A stretch of DNA of 64,000 nucleotides from positions 6,324,001-6,388,000 of the forward strand of contig OZ260079.1 in the NCBI GenBank assembly GCA_965284365.1, given 5' to 3'. Of this stretch, positions 8,260 to 15,088 are shown in pieces. The stretch comes from Phragmitibacter sp965284365. GTDB lineage: Bacteria > Verrucomicrobiota > Verrucomicrobiia > Verrucomicrobiales > Verrucomicrobiaceae. The notes beneath the pieces are model-generated. The model saw only the letters and a list, made by a program, of their open reading frames with translations. It searched no databases and was not told where the DNA came from. Made by a program: the position numbers and the translations under genes. Every line of letters begins with the position of its first letter. The first letter of the stretch is position 1.

Positions 8260-8559
8260 TTGATAGGCGTTCAATCGTTTACCTATGCGCTTAAGAGGGC
8301 GACAGGCAGTCAGACCCTGGTCGTTGATGCTCCCCAAGGGGCAGACGCCGCGACCGCAACTCTTCGGTTCTGGCACCTGCAATATGATGGCGAGGATCAG
8401 TCAGTTAAAGTGATCGAGGCCGGCATTCCGGACGTGTCATTCAACGAAGAACAAAAGAAGGTCAGCTTGAGGATCTCAGCCAGGATTCATGACGACGGCA
8501 ACGATGACGCCTGGACCGCTTTCATTTACGGCGACATCTTCTACTATAAGAAGGGATAG
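8260..8559 (+). CDS. Hypothetical protein, possibly 5'-frameshifted
   Basis: The open frame of 99 residues starts at a TTG (8260) and has no clear ribosome site. Directly before it, in another frame, an ATG at 8195 encodes 22 residues ending GEVVKVTP before a TGA that overlaps the TTG. Joined by a -1 shift, the two parts read smoothly (VKVTP-LIGVQSFTYALKR). The gene may therefore be one ORF of about 121 codons broken by a single base change. The protein is beta-rich, with no signal peptide or membrane segment, and contains LRFWHLQYDGEDQSV and DDGNDDAWTAFIYG. I do not recognise the family. Confidence 0.5.
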   Translation: MIGVQSFTYALKRATGSQTLVVDAPQGADAATATLRFWHLQYDGEDQSVKVIEAGIPDVSFNEEQKKVSLRISARIHDDGNDDAWTAFIYGDIFYYKKG

Positions 8560-8875
8560 GCGGTCCGTCAGTTTAGCGACTTCTGCTCCCGTGTAGGCGG
8601 TGGCGGTGCTTGTGGTGTGTCAGGCATAGAAAAAACAACGGTCGCCGGCCGCTACCACTCAAGCGGGATTTTGACACAGCGCCCGTGTAATAAACAAGAA
8701 ACGCCAGACCAAATTACGTCGAAAACATCACAAAGGCATCTCCTCCATGGCGATGGCCCTCCCGCCATGTAGCAGGATTGAAAAGGTAAATCTGGGAAGC
8801 GTCGCTCTTCATTTGCCGCCGATTCAGTAAAAGGAGAGCAGGATAGTCTGTTCCGCCAAACACAAGGATCGGAGC
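8560..8875. other. Gene-free interval
   Basis: No convincing ORF, RNA or repeat is seen in these 316 bases. The minus-strand frame here has no ribosome site and overlaps the next gene. The right end carries AAGGA at 8864-8868, which serves the next gene. Confidence 0.4.
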
Positions 8876-9115
8876 ATGAACACAAATTTATCGAACAACA
8901 TTTCACTTGTTTGCAACGTGTTGAGAGCGATGCCGCATTTCTCAAGGAATGAAGCCTACAAAGCGGTTTCTGAACAACTGCCGCACCTCACATCCCCTGA
9001 AAATCTGTTTCAGGAGATCTGGGAGCAGCTGAACCATCATAACCTCATTGAGTGGAAGCGATCCCATGGGGAGGGCAGCTCGGGTAGACGTTATAAACTT
9101 ATCAGCTCTGAGTAG
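8876..9115 (+). CDS. Small hypothetical helical protein
   Basis: This 79-residue protein begins MNTNLSNNISLVCNVLRAM and ends GRRYKLISSE. AAGGA lies seven bases before the ATG, supporting translation. The predicted pattern is several helices followed by a short strand pair (LIEWKRS and RRYKLIS), loosely like a small winged-helix fold. That fold is a guess. No signal peptide or membrane helix is present. It stands alone between two gene-free intervals in the run of small plus-strand ORFs. Confidence 0.5.
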   Translation: MNTNLSNNISLVCNVLRAMPHFSRNEAYKAVSEQLPHLTSPENLFQEIWEQLNHHNLIEWKRSHGEGSSGRRYKLISSE

Positions 9116-9436
9116 GAAACCCGGTTGGGTCTGCTCAGTCGACTGTCAACTTCCCACTACAGAGACCTGCGTTCTCTAGTCGGCACGGTTGATACTCTCC
9201 ACTTGCGGGCGGCGCTCGACTGCTTCACCAAACCGCGCTGAAATGAGCTACCGACCGCGGGGCCGAGTAGAGACCCCAGCAATGGAACTCCTTTGCCCGC
9301 GACACGCCCTTGAGCCATCATGGATCAGCACCCCGAAAGCTCTTGATATGCGACAAATTTTTCGGTTATAAAAGCAGGTGGACAGATTGTCAGAAGTGTT
9401 ACGAACTAGTAGTTAGCCTCAGCCACCGTGAGCCGC
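9116..9436. other. Gene-free interval
   Basis: I see no supported gene, hairpin array or recognisable repeat here. The short frames at 9189-9546 have no ribosome site and look like noise. Confidence 0.35.
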
Positions 9437-9823
9437 ATGATCAAGATACTGACACTTCAGCTCTTCGCGTGTTTGGCGTTGATGTGCACAGTTCGAGCGG
9501 GAGGAACGGAGCACCAAATAGCGGTCAGCGGCATCGAAGACGCTGAATCCGGCATAACTATTCTGCGGTTCACTCAACCCGGCAAAGGCGCGCGCTCTCT
9601 CTACATCCGCTACAACGCAGCACGAATGCGCGGGGTAGTCTCTGCGAAAGAGCACGAACGTGCGCTCAAAGCGCTGCGCGAAAGGATCGCTAGGGCTCCG
9701 GAGATCACCCTTGGGTGCATTGGACCTGACTTCGTAAAAGTTTCAGGCACGCAAGCGGACTTTGCTTCGGACGCACTCCAAATACTCAACAGCGTAATTT
9801 ACGCGTGGCCAGCAAAACGATGA
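9437..9823 (+). CDS. Secreted hypothetical protein
   Basis: Starting at the ATG at 9437 this is 128 residues; a GTG at 9428 would add three. The N-terminus MIKILTLQLFACLALMCTVRAGG is a signal peptide with a likely cut after VRA. The mature part has a strand-rich segment (EHQIAVSGIEDAESGITILRF) and a long helix with many Arg, Ala and Glu (SAKEHERALKALRERIARA). The last part contains LGCIGPDFVKVSG. I do not recognise it. It is the last of the small plus-strand ORFs before the REP-like repeat. Confidence 0.55.
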   Translation: MIKILTLQLFACLALMCTVRAGGTEHQIAVSGIEDAESGITILRFTQPGKGARSLYIRYNAARMRGVVSAKEHERALKALRERIARAPEITLGCIGPDFVKVSGTQADFASDALQILNSVIYAWPAKR

Positions 9824-9833
9824 GTTCTCGCAC

Positions 9834-9867
9834 GGGGGAAATGGGGTCAGGGTGCCAAAATTGACAG
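9834..9867 (+). repeat. REP-like repeat copy A
   Basis: Reads gggggaaatggggtcaggg, then tgccaaaattgacag. The same core appears at 12003-12036 and, less well kept, at 14281-14310, and inverted at 10126-10156. The GGGGTCAGG core resembles repeats that accompany IS200-like REP-associated (RAYT) transposases in several phyla. No such transposase is in this window. Confidence 0.65.
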
Positions 9868-10514
9868 AGTTGCATTCCAAGACATACCACTGGGGTGGTG
9901 CTGTAGGCCTGCCTCAACACTGTGGGAAGGTCTTACGTATGCGATCATGTCATGTGGCTGCCTGCGGCAACCGGACGAAGACACTTCCGCTTACTTTATG
10001 ACGATCATGACTGGTACTGACCTCGTGGACCATCAATGACTCGGGCAAAACAGACAAAAAAAAACGGGGTTCGATCTCCCAACAGGTCTTCTGGAATTGC
10101 TAGCATCCGTTCAATGATTCATGCAGTTTGTCAATTTTTGCACCTGACCCAACTCCATCCAGCCAGACGACCTCGATATCAGACGCACGCTCAGAACGGT
10201 TTTTCCTTCCCTTTGAGCCGTCCGCTGCTAGCGTTTCTGTTCTACGATGCCAAACCATAAAAATGGAGATCAAGGTCAAGGCCCAAAGGTGCAAGGGCCA
10301 ACCCTTCAGCCATCAAATACTTTCGAATACGCATGATTGACCCAATGAGATCGTTGGCATTGTTCAATAAATTCGCCGTTTTCGCTCGGTTGCAAATGAT
10401 GACGGAGCTATCCAATTTTCGATTTTGGTCTATCCCTACTCGACGAAATATTATATCGGAAAGGCATGTGAGTGGAGCGATTAGCGTGGTGGGTGAGCAG
10501 ATGGAGGCGTGCTC
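9868..10514. other. Intergenic region with inverted REP-like copy
   Basis: No supported gene. It holds a small hairpin ACCAC-TGGG-GTGGT near 9887 and the inverted repeat copy at 10126-10156. The end before the TIR gene is AT-rich and must contain its promoter; I could not pick clear -35 and -10 boxes. A T-loop-like ggttcgatc near 10069 has no tRNA around it. Confidence 0.4.
10126..10156 (-). repeat. REP-like repeat copy B, inverted
   Basis: Read on the minus strand it is ggagttgggtcaggtgc, then aaaaattgacaaac, which matches copies A and C. With copy C at 12003 it flanks the TIR gene as an inverted pair about 1.9 kb apart. Confidence 0.6.
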
Positions 10515-11945
10515 TTGAGCTCATTAAGTTCACTGGAGAAGAAGTCGTTGGAAAACTTTCTTCAAATGTCGGGTGGGAATGTTTCCAACTTTTCGGTACG
10601 GCAGTTGAATGAATTTGTTGAAGAGTGCACAGGGACTGATCTCGACCACCAGCGTTTTAAGGCGGATGGCGAGTCCAAGGCTCGACGCCTGAGAGCATTC
10701 TGGAAGTCAGAGCCGGACCCGGTGGTCGGCAAGCTTCTTACATACCTGATAGATTATGTCCTGATGCCCGAGAACCAGCCAACGGAAGAGCTAAAAACGA
10801 TGGAAGGTCGCTGTCGCCAAATTGCTAACCGTCTGCTATTGGGGGCGGCCACATCCTCAGCAAATTTCATCGTGAATTTAGAACCCGTCGGGCAAACGAT
10901 ATTCGTCAACTACCGTCGAGATGACGCGAGCGCGGAAGCGCATATGGTGCGGGATACACTGAGGCGACTAGTTGGCCATGATGCCGTTTTCATGGACGTG
11001 ACGTCTATTCATGCAGGGGCAAAATGGCCAGACACGATTCGCCAACATCTCGATAAGGCCGATACAGTCGTAGTAGTGATTGGCCCGAACTGGCTCAATG
11101 CAGGCATGGCAGACTGCGGTCGACGTCGGATCGATGACGAAACTGACTGGGTGCGACGAGAACTGGAAACGGCTCTGCAAAGTGGCAAGCGAGTGATTCC
11201 GTTACGGGTTCGAGGCGCACGCGTGCCGTCGGAAGGTGAACTGCCCGAATCACTGCGTGAACTTTTCAAGAGGCAGTCTATCGAGATTCGGCGCGACGTC
11301 TGGGATCACGATATCAAGCAGCTTGAAGCTGCTCTGGCTGTTCCGAGGGCCGCAGTGACACCTTCGGCACCAACCCCCAATCATGGATCCCAAAGCTTCG
11401 AACGCTCTCCTGCCAATATAAAACGCGAGAGGGATGTGAAGCAGCTTCAAGAAGTGTTCCAATGGCTCAGTCTGGGAGCAATGGACAGGTTTCTGCATTG
11501 GATGGGTCATAATGGCTGGCTGACGAATGAAGGATACTTTCTTTGGGAGCGGTTGGGATGGCTGATCGACAGCTCGCGTTTCTACCTGAGTGATGGAGAA
11601 CTTCGAACTCTGCTAGTCAATTTCATGAAGGCTTGGGGAAAATGCTTCACGCACTATGAACACATGGCCCAGCACCGAAATGGAAAGATGTATTTCTTCA
11701 ATGTGCACGACGGCGATGAAGCAAAGTACATTCGCGAACAGAATCAGCGTGCCAAGTTCAATAGGGATCAGATCGCCCCTTTGAAGGCTGCGTGGGATAC
11801 GTTTCTTGACTATGTCAGAGAAAACTATACCCTAGAGATAGACCTTGAAACCGCTGGAGAAGCAGGTTTGAAAGAGTATAGGGAAGAGGAAGCTCAGCTG
11901 TTGGAACTGATCCGAGTGACGGAACAAGCCGATCGCTACCAATAA
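10515..11945 (+). CDS. TIR-domain protein, candidate anti-phage effector
   Basis: About 476 residues in three parts. Residues 1-125 are helical, with GGNVSNFSVRQLNEFV and SKARRLRAFWKSEPDPVVGKLL. I recall this pattern at the N-terminus of other predicted abortive-infection proteins. Residues 127-273 are a TIR domain: QTIFVNYRRDDASAEA, FMDVTSIHAGAKW, VVVVIGPNWLN, and DWVRRELETAL with Glu216 at the position of the catalytic Glu of NAD-cleaving TIRs. Residues 310-476 are a helical domain I do not recognise, rich in Trp and Phe. The TTG at 10515 has GGAGG seven bases upstream; a GTG at 10509 is too close to it. No partner gene is adjacent. NADase activity and defence are inferences. Confidence 0.75.
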   Translation: MSSLSSLEKKSLENFLQMSGGNVSNFSVRQLNEFVEECTGTDLDHQRFKADGESKARRLRAFWKSEPDPVVGKLLTYLIDYVLMPENQPTEELKTMEGRCRQIANRLLLGAATSSANFIVNLEPVGQTIFVNYRRDDASAEAHMVRDTLRRLVGHDAVFMDVTSIHAGAKWPDTIRQHLDKADTVVVVIGPNWLNAGMADCGRRRIDDETDWVRRELETALQSGKRVIPLRVRGARVPSEGELPESLRELFKRQSIEIRRDVWDHDIKQLEAALAVPRAAVTPSAPTPNHGSQSFERSPANIKRERDVKQLQEVFQWLSLGAMDRFLHWMGHNGWLTNEGYFLWERLGWLIDSSRFYLSDGELRTLLVNFMKAWGKCFTHYEHMAQHRNGKMYFFNVHDGDEAKYIREQNQRAKFNRDQIAPLKAAWDTFLDYVRENYTLEIDLETAGEAGLKEYREEEAQLLELIRVTEQADRYQ

Positions 11946-12002
11946 TCGTCAGGCCACTTTCTTAGGCGGGCGGTCATCGTCAAACATAGAAAATGTGAGA
12001 AA

Positions 12003-12036
12003 GGGGGGAAATTGGGATCAGGGTGCAAAATTGACA
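12003..12036 (+). repeat. REP-like repeat copy C
   Basis: Reads ggggggaaattgggatcag, then ggtgcaaaattgacagc, and lies 58 bases after the TIR stop. The rest of the 11946-12272 gap holds a stem GCCTCTC/GAGAGGC at 12171-12201 and no gene. Confidence 0.65.
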
Positions 12037-12272
12037 GCTCAACCCGAGCCAATACGTCGCGAAGGCGAGAGACGTCAGACTCAATTTCCAGGAGCGTACT
12101 TGCGAAAGGGAATAGCGCGACTTACACCTTCCAAGCGAATTCTGAGCACACACGCTGAGACAAGGGTAAGGCCTCTCCTATAGCAGTCCTTCGAGAGAGG
12201 CGGGAACGAAGACATTCACCAGCACAATGGCAATGACGCCCAAATCTGGCTATCAGTAACAAATCTTCCCCT

Positions 12273-12644
12273 ATGAAACCTTTCGGTTCTATCATCACAA
12301 TTATTGCCATCGGAATGATGGTTCTCCCTTTGGCCGCGCAAAGCGGTTCCGAACAGCCAAAAGATGGTCCTAAGCCCGGACATGACAACTCCTCAGGTAA
12401 GACTGGAACTCAGACGTCCAAGGACGCAGACGTTGCTTCTGATGCCATCAAGAATCAGAACAAGGACGCTGCAAAGGATCCCGCCAAACCTGCTGAGACC
12501 GAAAAGCCCGGGCACGACAATTCATCTGGCCGGACTGGCACCCAGACTTCCAACGACGGCAAAGCTGCTGATGTGTCCAAGGACAAGGACAAGGACATGA
12601 AGAAGGACACCAAAGATGGTGCAAAGGCTGACAAGAAAGACTGA
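12273..12644 (+). CDS. Secreted low-complexity protein with internal repeat
   Basis: 123 residues. MKPFGSIITIIAIGMMVLPLAAQ is a signal peptide. The mature protein is very polar and rich in Lys, Asp and Ser. It contains a duplicated block: PGHDNSSGKTGTQTSKD near residue 30 and PGHDNSSGRTGTQTSND near residue 73, separated by a Lys/Asp/Ala spacer. The tail is almost only Lys and Asp with Ala and Gly. It is likely disordered and outside the inner membrane. No enzyme motif is visible. The family is not recognised. Confidence 0.6.
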   Translation: MKPFGSIITIIAIGMMVLPLAAQSGSEQPKDGPKPGHDNSSGKTGTQTSKDADVASDAIKNQNKDAAKDPAKPAETEKPGHDNSSGRTGTQTSNDGKAADVSKDKDKDMKKDTKDGAKADKKD

Positions 12645-12740
12645 CTGACCAATGCCGCATTGAGTCCGCGGCATCTGTCAAATCTGACCGCCTCATTCCC
12701 ATAGCGGGGGATGCGGCGGTTTTGCGTACGAGCGGTCACT

Positions 12741-13091
12741 TCAGGCTCCGGACTGTGTTGTAGCTTTCTCATACGCTTCAAAAGCAAGGTGGCAAAAGTC
12801 AGACCACGAGAAAACATAGTCGGAAATCTCAGGCTTTCCGTCAATCTCCGCGATACAGAGTTCTACCGAGAGGCTGTGCATCAATTTGAAAAGACTGTTG
12901 TGCTCGGGCGAGTCTCCCCACATCCAGAAATCGAATTTCCCTTCGCGTCCAATGGCGTATGCCGGATGGCCTTGATCACTGTTGGCGAATCCCAGCCCAG
13001 AATTTGACTTCACCAAGGCAAGCAGACCTTGATACAGCAACTGCTTCTCAAAAAAACTGAGTGATTCGAATGGTGGATGCTGCTGCTCCAT
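12741..13091 (-). CDS. Hypothetical protein downstream of Fur-like gene
   Basis: 116 residues from the ATG at 13091, starting MEQQHPPFESLSFFEK. It is soluble, with aromatic-rich stretches (FDFWMWGDSPEHNSLF, YVFSWSDFCHLAFEAYE). There is no signal peptide or membrane helix. It starts 11 bases after the stop of the Fur-like gene on the same strand, so the two are probably one operon. I do not recognise the family. A longer frame reaching 13142 would overlap the Fur-like gene and is not preferred. Confidence 0.55.
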   Translation of the reverse strand: MEQQHPPFESLSFFEKQLLYQGLLALVKSNSGLGFANSDQGHPAYAIGREGKFDFWMWGDSPEHNSLFKLMHSLSVELCIAEIDGKPEISDYVFSWSDFCHLAFEAYEKATTQSGA

Positions 13092-13102
13092 ACGATCTTC
13101 TC

Positions 13103-13396
13103 TCAGGACCTGGTGAGCTTGAGTTCTGGCGAAGCGACGCATTCATAATGGGCTTGATCGCTATCGCTATCCAACTTCCGAAGGAGCCCGAACTCCACCA
13201 AGTGCCGCAGTGTGCGGTATACCGTAGCTCTGGAAACGGTTCTATCGAGAGCGCGAGTCATGTCGTGGAGTTGGTCGGCATTGAAGGAGTTCTCGGCACT
13301 GGAGGCGGCCCGGACGATAATCCCGCGCTGCTTCGTGCGCCGCAGCCCCTTTTCGGTGAGAAAGGCTTCAAGGTTCTGTTGAATGAGCGTTCTCAT
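13103..13396 (-). CDS. Fur-family DNA-binding domain protein, no metal-binding half
   Basis: 97 residues. The N-terminal winged helix of Fur/Zur/PerR regulators is clear: KGLRRTKQRGIIVRAA, NADQLHDMTRAL, VSRATVYRTLRHLVEFGLLRKL and HYECVA. Normal Fur proteins are about 140 residues and continue with HHDH and CxxC motifs that bind metal and form the dimer. Here the frame ends ten residues after YEC (VASPELKLTRS), and I find no HHDH in the other frames downstream. It may be a truncated gene or a natural single-domain regulator. A partner operon gene begins right after it. DNA binding without the dimerisation domain would be weak. Confidence 0.75.
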   Translation of the reverse strand: MRTLIQQNLEAFLTEKGLRRTKQRGIIVRAASSAENSFNADQLHDMTRALDRTVSRATVYRTLRHLVEFGLLRKLDSDSDQAHYECVASPELKLTRS

Positions 13397-13678
13397 GTCT
13401 TTAATTCTTGGGCATTAGATAATGGACCACCGCCCTTAAATCAGACCGGCGCCCGACGTGAGACGCGCAATCCCGGGCAAAAATTCACCCGAATGCCAAA
13501 TAACTCGATTTGCCTCGGCGAGCAGAACGCGAGAACTATGCGTTGTCCATGACCTGCGCGCATGAGGCGCAAGCACGCACCTGCTGGAGACACCATACCT
13601 TACATCAATGCCGGGGAAGGCTGCAACCGTTCCTTATGCCAGCAAGACCAATAGCCTTTCGCATAGCGAAGAGGAGGC

Positions 13679-13888
13679 ATGATCGACCCCAAGCATAAGC
13701 TGCTGTCCTACCGGGTGATTTGTTCGCCGTGCGAAACGCTGGCCGCGCCCGGAGCCGTCCTCTCCTTTGAACAAGCCGCTCAACTGCTGGAGGAGAACGC
13801 CCAGAATCTGTTCGAACTGACCTTCCATGCGAAAGCCTTTGTCACGTGGGAAGGCTTGGCTCTCGAGGTGGTCAGAAGCGATCTGTGA
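13679..13888 (+). CDS. Small hypothetical protein
   Basis: 69 residues, beginning MIDPKHKLLSYRVICSPCET. GAGGAGG lies just before the ATG, the best ribosome site in this accessory stretch. The core LSFEQAAQLLEENAQNLFELTF looks like an amphipathic helix, and a strand pair follows (AFVTWEGLALEVV). No signal peptide or membrane segment. It converges with the next gene, with a nine-base gap. The function is unknown. Confidence 0.5.
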   Translation: MIDPKHKLLSYRVICSPCETLAAPGAVLSFEQAAQLLEENAQNLFELTFHAKAFVTWEGLALEVVRSDL

Positions 13889-13897
13889 TGGATCTGC

Positions 13898-14152
13898 TCA
13901 ACACCACTTCCGATACATGCCGTCCGCCGCGCTGGATTCAGGATCTGCGCCGAGAAAGCCCGCATTCCGCAGTTCCGCCCAGGCATCATGGAACCATTCT
14001 GGGATCATGCTAAAACTACGATCTAATTCCGAAGGAACCAGACTGGCGACTTCCCAAAGTCCGAAGGGAGATTCTGGGAGTAATTCAAAAAGCGCTTTGG
14101 CTTCCGGTGACAAGTGTTCGGTTTCCGGGGGTGTTGCTGGGGTTGGGGGCAT
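13898..14152 (-). CDS. Small hypothetical protein
   Basis: 84 residues, starting MPPTPATPPETEHLSPEAKAL. The N-terminus is Pro/Thr rich. A helical middle follows (EAKALFELLPESPFGLWEVASLV), then IPEWFHDAWAELRNAGFLG. It resembles small winged-helix folds only loosely. It is convergent with the preceding small gene. Coding status is moderate, because no ribosome site stands out. Confidence 0.4.
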   Translation of the reverse strand: MPPTPATPPETEHLSPEAKALFELLPESPFGLWEVASLVPSELDRSFSMIPEWFHDAWAELRNAGFLGADPESSAADGMYRKWC

Positions 14153-14280
14153 GGTCTGAGCGGTGGCACAAAATGGGCCAAGGCTTAGCGTAGGTATTAA
14201 GGTGCGGCCCCCAGTGTTGGGTCAGGCGAGAGAGCGACTACTTGGTAACGGCTTCCTGCCAGCCAGGCGGCGGAGTTGCG

Positions 14281-14310
14281 GGCAATGGGGTCAGGGTGCA
14301 TGAAATGACA
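14281..14310 (+). repeat. REP-like repeat copy D (decayed)
   Basis: Reads ggcaatggggtcagggtgc, then atgaaatgaca. It shares the GGGGTCAGGGTGC core with copies A and C but its right half has diverged. Confidence 0.5.
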
Positions 14311-14627
14311 ATGACGTTATTCATTCGGCGGATGTAAAAACAGGCGATCAAGCCTTGGGGAAGATTTGGAATCCGTTTCCGCCTCCCCAGTTGCTTGCTT
14401 CCATTGACGGCGCTTCTCATCTCCAGCCTTCGAGCGGTTCATTCCTGCCATACCAACCCACGGTCTGGGCAATCCCTGGAGCCGCAGTTTCTTTTCTTTT
14501 GGCCTGTCGGAACCATCTGCCAACCGCAACGACCCGCATGCTTTATTTACCGGTTAAAGTGCCCCATGACGTTTACCTCATCTTTTCCCTTTCCCTTCCC
14601 CACTTCCATTCCCACCTCTAAAAGCCA

Positions 14628-14733
14628 ACTCCATTTTTCCGCGAAGTATGAATATATAGTCATACTAAACGCCTCAGTAGGCACACTGCTGAAAAGTTTG
14701 TTTTGCAAGCCGATAGTCGGCCGGTTGACCCGA
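14628..14733. repeat. Duplicated structured element, copy 1
   Basis: Contains three successive hairpins: 14645-14666 with arms AGTATGA/TCATACT, then GCCT-CAGT-AGGC at 14671-14682, then GCCGA-TAG-TCGGC near 14709-14721. The long middle part, aaacgcctcagtaggcacac then tgctgaaaagtttgtt, is identical in copy 2. Confidence 0.7.
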
Positions 14734-14791
14734 CTAGGCTACGGCATGGCCACCTTCATGAGGTTCCCTCGCCCAAGAACCTCAAAAACCC

Positions 14792-14894
14792 ACTCCATTC
14801 CCGCGAAGTATAACTACATAGTTATACTAAACGCCTCAGTAGGCACACTGCTGAAAAGTTTGTTTCGCAAGCCGTTCGCGGCCCAGTTGACCCA
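14792..14894. repeat. Duplicated structured element, copy 2
   Basis: Same order of hairpins as copy 1, 164 bases downstream. The first stem is now AGTATAACTA/TAGTTATACT (14807-14828), a perfect 10-bp arm. The third is GCCG-TTCG-CGGC. Where the copies differ inside the stems, both arms change together, so pairing is kept. Confidence 0.7.
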
Positions 14895-15088
14895 ACCCGA
14901 CCAAACCAATCAAAACATGCCACACCACCAAAGAAACTTTCTTCCGTGATACCCAACTATATACTTAGGTATATCGCCGATTCCTGCACGCCTCTGCACC
15001 ACTACGCGCCAACCAATGCCCCTTCAAACTTGACACTTGCTGCGAAGCCGCGAAGCGAAACTTGCTGCCAACCGCACTTGCTACCTGA

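Larger units (their letters stand above)
14153..15088. other. Long gene-free repeat region
   Basis: The 936 bases hold the fourth REP-like copy, a pyrimidine-rich stretch (about 14570-14620), two copies of a structured element (14628-14733 and 14792-14894) and a further hairpin ATATAC-TTAG-GTATAT at 14959-14974. One frame of 184 codons runs through it. It is only a translation of the repeats and has no ribosome site, so I do not call it. Confidence 0.6.

Noticed and set aside
10060..10090. tRNA T-loop-like ggttcgatc
   Set aside because: No neighbouring arms form a cloverleaf.
7147..14900. CRISPR array
   Set aside because: The repeats are few, of different kinds and irregularly spaced, and no cas gene is present.
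14395..14949. A 184-codon plus-strand gene
   Set aside because: It only translates the two structured repeats, has no ribosome site and its repeats are better explained by nucleic-acid hairpins.
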